This document shows positions 1 to 6,740 of a stretch of 64,000 bases of DNA, piece after piece; the stretch's first letter is position 1, and each line of letters begins with the position of its first letter. Where the stretch lies: positions 124,001-188,000 of the forward strand of contig NZ_JACAWU010000002.1 in assembly GCF_013391635.1 (NCBI RefSeq). Direction: 5' to 3'. The translations under genes and the position numbers were made by a program. The notes beneath the pieces were generated by a model. That model did not search any database, had not been told where the DNA came from, and saw only the letters and a list, made by a program, of their open reading frames with translations. The DNA comes from Natronomonas gomsonensis. Lineage in GTDB: Archaea > Halobacteriota > Halobacteria > Halobacteriales > Haloarculaceae.

Positions 1-405
1 CGAGTTGTACACCTCGATGGCGTCTGCCTCGGCGAGCTGTTCGCGGGTGATGTGTGGTGCGACGCCGTGTCTGGATTTCTGGAACGGATGGGGGACGACG
101 GCGATACCCTCGGCATCGTGAATGCGGTCGAGTGTCTCGTCGAAGCTCTTGCCGGCGGGTATCAACTCCTCGACACCCAACGCGAGGATGTGTCCGGCAG
201 CGCTGGAGACCTCCATCCCCGGAATGCCGACGAGGCCGTACTCCTGGGCCTTGGCCGCGGCTTCGAGGGAGGCGTCGATTTCGTCGTGGTCGGTGATCGC
301 GAGCGCGTCGAGTCCCACGGCTTCGGCCTGCTCTAACAGTAACTCGATGGGGTCCCGCCCATCGTACGACAACTCGGAATGTGAGTGGAGCTCGACCGAC
401 AGCAC
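1..405 (-). CDS. PHP-domain metal-dependent phosphoesterase (3' part missing)
   Basis: The gene reads leftward off the window edge, so only its N-terminal 135 residues are present. It opens with VELHSHSELSYDGRDP, the HxH metal-binding motif of the PHP fold, followed by ITDHDE (the second metal motif), GMEVSS and VPHPF, the family's third and fourth metal-site signatures. I chose the GTG at 403-405 because the conserved LSVELHSHS begins directly after it and no ATG lies upstream. PHP proteins hydrolyse phosphoester bonds using two or three metal ions. The exact substrate cannot be told from this fragment. The following 470 bases carry no clear partner gene. Confidence 0.85.
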   Translation of the reverse strand, partial: MLSVELHSHSELSYDGRDPIELLLEQAEAVGLDALAITDHDEIDASLEAAAKAQEYGLVGIPGMEVSSAAGHILALGVEELIPAGKSFDETLDRIHDAEGIAVVPHPFQKSRHGVAPHITREQLAEADAIEVYNS

Positions 406-872
406 GGACGGGGGTTGACGGGCGGGTGAGAAAAGCGCCTCGGTTACTGGTCTGTGAACCGGCCCCCGACGAGCGCATCGCTCGCGACCACTGAACGGTC
501 CCGAAACGGTGGACCCCGGCCGGCACTACACCGCAGAGCGAGGGACAGCAACAGCGCCTACAGCAGTGGAACACTTCGGCTCGGCCTCAACGACGGTGTC
601 ATCTACGCCTTCGGCATCACAATCGAACACGACTGGGTCGAGCAGTTGAAAATACGGACGGGGAATCGGTGAGCTACGGAACGGTGAAAGTCAGCAGCCA
701 CCCGATTCACAAGACACTGATACGTAGCGGTTGAGACGCAATTTCCTGCGAGAGTGCCTTGGAATACTTTCAAATCTGGGCGTTTTCGTTTGCAAATCCG
801 TAGTGGAGATGCTCTCTGAAGCGTGGTATTCTAGGGGCAACTGCATTAGATGACCCCTCCGATGATACATCT
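406..872. other. Intergenic region with no convincing gene
   Basis: No ORF here has a credible start, haloarchaeal composition and a recognisable domain together. On the minus strand, codons from about 692 down to 533 read openly and look mildly acidic (YFQLLDPVVFDCDAEGVDD), but there is no start codon upstream, so this may be a decayed coding remnant. Near the right end, TTTCAAATC (about 769-777) and TTGCAAATC (about 790-798) form an imperfect direct repeat. A weak TATA-like CATTAGA lies about 30 nt before the permease start at 873. Confidence 0.4.
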
Positions 873-2261
873 ATGCAGGCGACGGTACTCGATGGAGTCC
901 TCGAAGCCCTCCGCATCGGGGTCGGATTTCTCTGGACGGCGGCGTGGGCAATCATCATGGGCCTCACGGTTACGAGTCTCGTTCAGGTCTACGTCTCCAA
1001 GGAGCGAATGGCGCAGGTCCTCGGTGATGGCGACTTGGGCGGTCTCACCAAAGCGACCGTGTTCGGGGCGGCAAGCAGTGGGTGTAGTTTCGGTGCCGTC
1101 GCTATCGGGAAGGGGCTGTTCAAGAAGGGTGCTCACGCGGTGAACTTTCTGGCGTTCATGTTCGCGTCGACGAATCTCATCGTCGAACTCGGGTTGATGA
1201 TCCTGATTCTGCTGGGCTGGGAGTTCCTACTCGCCGAACTGCTCGGCGGCCTCATCCTCATCGCCGTCATGGCCGTCATCGTCCACCTTACGCTTCCCGA
1301 GAACCTCTTCGGTGAGGTCAGACAGACACTCAACGAACGCGACCGCGAGTCAGGCGTCACCGAGGACCCCACCTGCGGGATGGAAGGGAAAAAGGAGTAC
1401 ACGCTCACGACTGACGGGGGTGAAACGCTGCAGTTCTGCTCGGAAGGCTGTATGGAGACCTATCTCCAGGAGACATCGAGCAGCGGCGGGTGGCGCGACG
1501 AACTGCTGTCGTGGGGTGGCTGGTACAAGGTCGCAAACCAGTATCGCAAGGAGTGGTCGATGATTTGGAAGGACGTCATCGCGGGCTTTCTCATCTCCGG
1601 GTTCGTCATCGTCTTCGTCCCACAGTGGGTCTGGAACACCCTGTTCATCCAGGGCGACGGCCTGCTCGTGACCGCCGAGAACGCGATTATGGGTGTCGCC
1701 ATCGCCGTCATCAGCTTCGTCGGCAGTATGGGCAACGTCCCCTTCGCCGTTGCGCTGTGGGGTGGCGGAATCAGCTTCGCCGGCGTCATCGCGTTCGTCT
1801 ACGCCGACCTCATCACGATTCCCGTGTTGAACGTCTACCGCAAGTACTACGGCTGGAAAATCATGCTGTACATCCTCGGCGTCTTCTTCGTGACGATGGC
1901 ATTTACCGGCTTTCTCATGGAGTTGCTGTTCGACGCGCTTGGTATCATCCCCGATTTGGCCGGTGGGGAGACGGCGACCGAGCAGACGTACTTCGAACTC
2001 AACTACACGTTCTACCTCAACCTAATCGCCTTCGCACTCTCCGGGTTTCTCCTGTACGTGTACCGACGTGGCCTCGGTGCGCCCGGGCAGTACCGCGACC
2101 CCGTCTGTGGAATGCGGACCGACGACGATGGCCCGAGCGCGTCTCACGAGGGAACGACGTACTACTTCTGTTCTAGTGCCTGCAAGCGACGGTTCGAAGA
2201 CAATCCGACGGCGTTTGCCGGTCAAAGTCCACAGGTGACAAGCCACGACCATGGCCACTGA
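873..2261 (+). CDS. DUF318/ArsP-type permease with two YHS metal-binding domains
   Basis: A 462-residue membrane protein with about eight hydrophobic segments in two halves, as in the YraQ/DUF318/ArsP permease family. The motif GAASSGCSFGAVAIGKGLF (about residues 65-83) matches the family's conserved cysteine-containing loop. Two YHS domains are embedded. One lies between the halves (DPTCGM at 165-170, then C189 and C193); the other is at the C-terminus (DPVCGM, then CSSACKRRF). YHS domains bind soft metals such as copper through these cysteines. The C-terminal HDHGH adds a histidine cluster. An export or metal-transfer role is inferred; ArsP relatives export organoarsenicals. It leads a cluster with DUF302, SHOCT and cupredoxin genes. 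Confidence 0.85.
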   Translation: MQATVLDGVLEALRIGVGFLWTAAWAIIMGLTVTSLVQVYVSKERMAQVLGDGDLGGLTKATVFGAASSGCSFGAVAIGKGLFKKGAHAVNFLAFMFASTNLIVELGLMILILLGWEFLLAELLGGLILIAVMAVIVHLTLPENLFGEVRQTLNERDRESGVTEDPTCGMEGKKEYTLTTDGGETLQFCSEGCMETYLQETSSSGGWRDELLSWGGWYKVANQYRKEWSMIWKDVIAGFLISGFVIVFVPQWVWNTLFIQGDGLLVTAENAIMGVAIAVISFVGSMGNVPFAVALWGGGISFAGVIAFVYADLITIPVLNVYRKYYGWKIMLYILGVFFVTMAFTGFLMELLFDALGIIPDLAGGETATEQTYFELNYTFYLNLIAFALSGFLLYVYRRGLGAPGQYRDPVCGMRTDDDGPSASHEGTTYYFCSSACKRRFEDNPTAFAGQSPQVTSHDHGH

Positions 2262-2383
2262 ATGCGCATCGTGACCTGCTCTGGGGATACGTGATTTCAG
2301 ATGCTGTGCCAGCCGATGCACTACCTCAACGCCAGCCGTTTCGGCACCCAACCGTTAACCCCGTGGGCGAGGTATGGTATCTC

Positions 2384-2797
2384 ATGGACTACACAATACA
2401 GACGTCAGTGACTGGTGAATTCGACGATGTCGTCGACGCAACGAACGCTGCACTCAAAGACGAGGGATTCGGTGTCCTCTGTGACATCGACATCCAAGCG
2501 ACACTCAAAGAGAAACTCGACGAAGAATTCCGCCAGTACCGGATTCTCGGGGCGTGTAATCCTCCGCTGGCATTCGAGGGATTGACCGAGGAAATCGAAC
2601 TTGGTGCGCTCTTACCCTGTAACGTCATCGTCTACGAACGTGGTGGCGACATCGTGGTGAGTGCGGTGGACCCGGGGCAGTTGGTCGGTATCGCGGACAA
2701 CGACGGGCTTGATTCTATGGCGGCCGAGGTCACCGAACGATTCGACCGTGTACTGGCAGCCGTTACAGACGAGTTTGAATCCACATCGGAGGCCTGA
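2384..2797 (+). CDS. DUF302 domain protein
   Basis: A soluble acidic protein of 137 residues matching DUF302. It starts MDYTIQTSVTGEFDDVV and contains the family's typical core, GFGVLCDIDIQATLKEKL followed by YRILGACNPPLAFEGL, and LLPCNVIVYERGGDIVVSAVDP. The cysteines in GVLCD, GACNP and LLPCN are compatible with metal or redox chemistry, but the family has no established biochemical function. I chose ATG 2384 over the upstream ATG at 2291 because the intervening 31 residues look like non-coding sequence and DUF302 proteins usually start near this point. It lies 122 nt after the YHS permease and 6 nt before the SHOCT gene, so co-transcription is likely. Confidence 0.85.
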   Translation: MDYTIQTSVTGEFDDVVDATNAALKDEGFGVLCDIDIQATLKEKLDEEFRQYRILGACNPPLAFEGLTEEIELGALLPCNVIVYERGGDIVVSAVDPGQLVGIADNDGLDSMAAEVTERFDRVLAAVTDEFESTSEA

Positions 2798-2803
2798 GTT
2801 GCG

Positions 2804-3157
2804 ATGTCTTCATCGGAGCAACTGGATACTACGACGATACTCCTCCTGCTTCTCGGAGCGTTAATCCTCTTCCCCTTGCTGCTGATGGGGATGGGATTCG
2901 GCGGGATGATGGGATACGGAGGGATGATGGGCCAGTACGGCGGTACTGGTGGCTGGTGGCCGTTCGTCGGGATGCTCGTCCCGCTCGTCTTCCTTCTCGT
3001 CCTTATCGTCGGTGGCTACCTCGTCTTCCGACGCATGAGCGAAACGCAGACGTCTCACAATCCCGCGATGGAAGAACTCCGTCTAGCGTACGCCCGTGGC
3101 GACCTCACCGACGAAGAATTCGAGGCCCGACGCGAGAAGCTCCAGCGTCCGGAGTGA
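2804..3157 (+). CDS. Small two-helix membrane protein with C-terminal SHOCT domain
   Basis: 117 residues. A hydrophobic helix (about 11-29) is followed by a glycine/methionine-rich loop (GMGFGGMMGYGGMMGQYGG) and a second helix (about 52-72). The C-terminus is a SHOCT domain: EELRLAYARGDLTDEEFEARREKL. SHOCT modules are short helical segments found at protein ends and thought to mediate oligomerisation. The methionine-rich loop could bind Cu(I), which would fit the YHS permease and cupredoxin around it, but this is inference. It starts 6 nt after the DUF302 stop and ends 235 nt before the cupredoxin gene, which carries the same C-terminal SHOCT module. Confidence 0.8.
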   Translation: MSSSEQLDTTTILLLLLGALILFPLLLMGMGFGGMMGYGGMMGQYGGTGGWWPFVGMLVPLVFLLVLIVGGYLVFRRMSETQTSHNPAMEELRLAYARGDLTDEEFEARREKLQRPE

Positions 3158-3310
3158 GCACTGCTTGGCCCACGGAGGTCCTTCCCGGATAGCTTATCAG
3201 CAAACGAGGGGTGTCAAATCGAGACACCTGGTCGGAGGCGGCCTTGGAATCAAAGAAACAACCCCCTCTTCGCCTCTGATTGTGAGTAGTAATGGGAATA
3301 AAAAGCAAGC

Positions 3311-3328
3311 ACGTAGTGTGTACTACGT
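3311..3328. promoter_or_regulatory. Inverted repeat upstream of the cupredoxin gene
   Basis: The 18-mer ACGTAGTGTGTACTACGT is a perfect inverted repeat with 7-bp arms and a 4-nt spacer, 65 nt before the cupredoxin ATG, in an AT-richer stretch. The preceding GGGAATAAAAAGC could be promoter sequence. An operator for a metal-responsive regulator is plausible, but no regulator gene is nearby. Confidence 0.4.
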
Positions 3329-3392
3329 TGGGAATTACCCTTTCGCGCCGATACGACGTGTCGCTACTCACTGCTAAAACGACTCACCCACC

Positions 3393-4136
3393 ATGACACA
3401 CCACAGTCGACGACAGTTCCTGGGCCTCGTCGGTGCCGGCGCCGTCGCCAGCACGGGCTTTGCTCAACCAGCGGACGCACAGGAGACACCCGTCGTGGAG
3501 ATGGGTAACAACTACTTCGACCCAATCGGTCTGCGAGTCGACCCCGGAACGACCGTTCGTTTCGAACTCGCGGCCGGGGCACATTCCGCTACGGCGTACC
3601 CGAATCGCATTCCGGACGGCGCATCCGCCTTCGATAGCGAGACGATTTCGCAGGGAAGCTTCGAACACACGTTCGAAACGCCGGGGACGTACGATTACTA
3701 CTGCATCCCCCACAAGTCGATTGGCATGGTCGGACGAATCGTCGTTGGGACGCCTGGCGGGCCGGCGGAGGAGAGTCCGATTCCGGATGGGGAGGTCCCC
3801 GCAAGTGAGACGATCGTCGAGCAGGGAGCAGTGGCCTACGATTCGAGCAGTGACGGGAGCGGAACGACTGGCGGTGGCATGATGCGACAGGGCGACCACG
3901 GGATGATGAACGGCCGCAGTGGAGGCGGAATCTGGAGCATTCCCTTCGTCGGCGGGGCGCTCGGTCTGCTGGGTGTTCTCGGCGGCGCACTCTACTGGCT
4001 TGGAAACCGAAGCAGCACTCGCTCGAACACCCACGATTCGGCGAGAGAAATCCTCCAGAACCGCTATGAGCGAGGCGAAATCAGTGAAGAGGAGTATAGA
4101 CGTCGCCGCAAGCGGCTAGATGATGAGGTGGAATGA
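3393..4136 (+). CDS. Tat-exported halocyanin-like cupredoxin with membrane anchor and SHOCT tail
   Basis: 247 residues. The N-terminal SRRQFLGLVGAGAVAS is a twin-arginine signal, so the folded protein is exported. A plastocyanin-like domain follows (about 33-119) with the complete type 1 copper set: H64 (AGAHSA), C104 and H107 (YCIPHK) and M112. A low-complexity linker contains a Met/His patch (GGGMMRQGDHGMMNG), then one transmembrane helix (about 186-206). The C-terminus, AREILQNRYERGEISEEEY onward, is a SHOCT domain that would lie in the cytoplasm. Halocyanins carry electrons at the membrane. Here the neighbours suggest copper handling as an alternative role. The SHOCT tail is shared with the gene before it. 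Confidence 0.88.
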   Translation: MTHHSRRQFLGLVGAGAVASTGFAQPADAQETPVVEMGNNYFDPIGLRVDPGTTVRFELAAGAHSATAYPNRIPDGASAFDSETISQGSFEHTFETPGTYDYYCIPHKSIGMVGRIVVGTPGGPAEESPIPDGEVPASETIVEQGAVAYDSSSDGSGTTGGGMMRQGDHGMMNGRSGGGIWSIPFVGGALGLLGVLGGALYWLGNRSSTRSNTHDSAREILQNRYERGEISEEEYRRRRKRLDDEVE

Positions 4137-4142
4137 CTGGAA

Positions 4143-4430
4143 TCACTCCTCGCGTTTGCCGTACGTTTCCTCACCCCACCCGTAGTCGGACGCTTCGTCG
4201 TTCCGTTCGAGATAGTCCTCCAGTATCTCCTGTACCGCTCGGCAGAGGTCCGTTAACTCACCGTTAATCATTGAAACCGTGCTCGAATCGAGCGACTCGG
4301 TCGCGTCTTGCTCCCGCCAGTCGTCCGAAATCGTTGGGGCGCCGAACCGAAGGCTGTCTTCGGTCGGGTCCCAGTAAAAGTCGAACGCTTGGAACAGGCC
4401 GAGATCGCTGATAATGTTGAAATCCCAATA
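4143..4430 (-). pseudogene. 5'-truncated gene of unknown function
   Basis: Reading leftward, an in-frame stop at 4433-4431 is followed by about 95 open codons ending at 4143. The translation looks like real haloarchaeal protein: it begins YWDFNIISDLGLFQAFDFYW, continues through DPTEDSLRFGAP, DDWREQDATESLD and LTDLCRAVQEILEDYLERN, and ends YGKREE. The only in-frame ATG (4271) would give just a 42-residue C-terminal piece (MINGELTDLCRAVQ) and would waste the plausible upstream sequence. I therefore read it as the 3' remnant of a gene whose 5' end is lost. A short 42-residue functional protein is the alternative. The family is not recognised. Confidence 0.5.
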
Positions 4431-4489
4431 TTAGAGGGTAGTTTGAACACGGTTGTCTCAACGGTGGCTCGGATTCCGGGTCGGTCGCA

Positions 4490-6487
4490 CTACAGTCCCC
4501 AGAAGAACACGATGCCGGCCGTCGTGACGACAGTCAGGATGAGCTGGAGTGGGGCGCCGACGCGTGCGAAGTCGGTGAACTTGTAGCCGCCGGGACCGTA
4601 CACCATCAGGTTCGTCTGATAGCCGACCGGGCTCAGGAGCGGCGTGCTGGCGGCGAACGTCACTGCGAGAGCGAACGCGAAGGCATTGACATCGAGTTGG
4701 CCCGCGACTTCGACGGCGATTGGAAGCATCAACACGATGCTCGCATTGTTGCTCACCATCTCAGTAATAATCGCGGTGCCGAGATAGAACGCCGCCAGCA
4801 TCGCAATCGGTGGCAGGACGGTACTACCGACGACGATGCCCGTCGCGATTAAATCCGCCGTTCCGGACGCCTCGAATGCGATGCCTAGGGGGATGACCCC
4901 CGCGAGCAGGAAGATGACGCTCCAGTCGACGGCCTCGTAGGCGTCCGCGGGGCGGAGAATACCCGAGAACAGCATCGCGACCACGCCGGCGAGGGCGCTG
5001 ACCATAATCGGGAGGTAGTCGAGTGCGGCCAGCCCGACGACGCCGGCGACGATCCCCAGCGCGATGGGAATCTGTCTCCGGTCGAACTCCTCCCAGCGGT
5101 CGTCGCTCGAGACGACGACGTTGGTGTCGGCCCGAAGCCGGTCGAGGACGTCCGCGCTCGTCTGTACGAGTAACACGTCCCCGGCTCGCAGGTTGACATC
5201 GCGGAGACGCTGGCGAATCACCTCGTTGCCTCGACGGATTGCGAGGACCGTCACGCCGAACTCACGCTCGAAGCCGACGACGCCGTCCCGTCTGTTCGAC
5301 CACGGCCCGGAGAGCAACACGATCTCCGTGAGCGAGGTTGCCGCCTCGGTATCATCCGCTTCTTCCTCTCCGTCCGCTCCGTCTTCTTCAGCGGTATCAG
5401 CAGCTGCCCCGGTGTCGTCGGCTGCTGCCGACGGCTGGTTCCACGCGTGGTGTGTCGGGACGAATCCCTCGGGGAGCGATTCGTCCTCGTCGGCCGCGGC
5501 ATCGCGGAGTTCCGGCAGGAGGACGAGGTGTTCGTCCTCGATGACCTGTTCGAGCGTTTCCTGGCTCGCTCTCACCGAGAGGACGTCGCCGGCGCGGATT
5601 CGCTCGCTCGGGAGGCCGCTGACGATGCTGCGGCCGTTGCGGACGATTTGGAACACGTCCAGGTCGAGGTCCCCGCGCCGCAGCTCCCGCACCTGCGAGC
5701 CGACGAACTCGGAGTCCTCGTGGACGACGACGTCGGTCAGGTAGTCCGCCATACCGAACTGGTCCGTGGGGGACTCCTCGGCGGTAATCCGTGCGGGCGT
5801 GAGGTATCGCCCGACGGTCAGCAGATAGACGATACCGACCGCCAAGACGACGACTCCCAGTTGGGTGAACTCGAACAGCGAGAACGGCTCGCCAGTCGGC
5901 CCAATCTGCGCCCAGATATCGCTCGCGAGCAGGTTCGTCGATGTTCCGATGACGGTGAGTGTCCCGCCCATCATCGACGCGAACGACAGCGGAATCAGCA
6001 ACTTGGACGGTGAAGTCCCGGTCTTCCTGGCGAGGTTCGTGACGGCCGGGATGAGTACTGCGACGATGGGCGTGTTGTTGACAAAGCCCGCCGACGGACC
6101 GGAAAGTCCGACCGTCGCGAGGAGCTGTCGGAACTCGCTGTCGCCCGCGAACGACTCCATCTTCTGCGTGAGAATCTGGATAACGCCGGTCTGTCGAACC
6201 CCCTCACTGAGAACGAACATCGCCAGCACAGTGAGCGTCGCGGGGTTCGAAAACCCCGACACGCCCTCTTCGGGGGAAACACCCGTCCACGGACCGAGGA
6301 GGATGAGCGTGACCATCAGCGCGATGGCAGTCGTGTCAATCGAGACGGGCTGGAGGACGAACAGGACGAGCGCGACGGCGACGATGGCGAGTACGACGAA
6401 CACGTCGAGCGAGACTGGCAGCGCTACCGGGAACTGCTGGAGGGGTGCCGGCGCCGCCAGTGCGAGGGTGTGCAGTCCGTTCGTCAC
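4490..6487 (-). CDS. SLC13/CitT-type anion permease with two RCK_C (TrkA_C) domains
   Basis: About 665 residues from the GTG at 6487. The first ~245 residues hold several membrane helices and the family signature GFVNNTPIVAVLIPAV. Two cytoplasmic TrkA_C/RCK_C domains follow: one begins ADYLTDVVVHEDSEFVG, the other lies around LRAGDVLLVQTSADVLDRL. An acidic linker (AADTAEEDGADGEEEAD) separates them, and a second membrane half ends in the motif MVSNNASIVLMLPIAVEV. Members of this group move sulfate, phosphate, di- or tricarboxylates, usually with Na+. The substrate is not evident. Reading frame continues to ATG 6604, but those 39 residues look non-membrane and unlike the family. Its position next to dabBA makes an anion or bicarbonate role worth considering. 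Confidence 0.82.
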   Translation of the reverse strand: MTNGLHTLALAAPAPLQQFPVALPVSLDVFVVLAIVAVALVLFVLQPVSIDTTAIALMVTLILLGPWTGVSPEEGVSGFSNPATLTVLAMFVLSEGVRQTGVIQILTQKMESFAGDSEFRQLLATVGLSGPSAGFVNNTPIVAVLIPAVTNLARKTGTSPSKLLIPLSFASMMGGTLTVIGTSTNLLASDIWAQIGPTGEPFSLFEFTQLGVVVLAVGIVYLLTVGRYLTPARITAEESPTDQFGMADYLTDVVVHEDSEFVGSQVRELRRGDLDLDVFQIVRNGRSIVSGLPSERIRAGDVLSVRASQETLEQVIEDEHLVLLPELRDAAADEDESLPEGFVPTHHAWNQPSAAADDTGAAADTAEEDGADGEEEADDTEAATSLTEIVLLSGPWSNRRDGVVGFEREFGVTVLAIRRGNEVIRQRLRDVNLRAGDVLLVQTSADVLDRLRADTNVVVSSDDRWEEFDRRQIPIALGIVAGVVGLAALDYLPIMVSALAGVVAMLFSGILRPADAYEAVDWSVIFLLAGVIPLGIAFEASGTADLIATGIVVGSTVLPPIAMLAAFYLGTAIITEMVSNNASIVLMLPIAVEVAGQLDVNAFAFALAVTFAASTPLLSPVGYQTNLMVYGPGGYKFTDFARVGAPLQLILTVVTTAGIVFFWGL

Positions 6488-6740
6488 CGAATCAACTGTG
6501 TGTAGTTCCCAGTGGGGCCCACATAGTAGTACGGCTCTCACCACTATGTCGTCGGACTCACCGCACTCAACCGGCTGACAGTCGTCTCTAAATGTGGACT
6601 CCATCCGTCGATTTCGTAGGTGCCTGATACACCGGAAATCTTCGCCCGCGCTGACTGTCGGGAAAATCGTGACGCAACGTCGCGTCGACGTGGAGATTAC
6701 AGGTCGTGTCGGTGTCGACGCAGGCCAGGACAGCCTTCCG

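Noticed and set aside
454..672. 72-residue plus frame in the first intergenic region
   Set aside because: Arginine/serine-rich, no domain, and no promoter or Shine-Dalgarno support.
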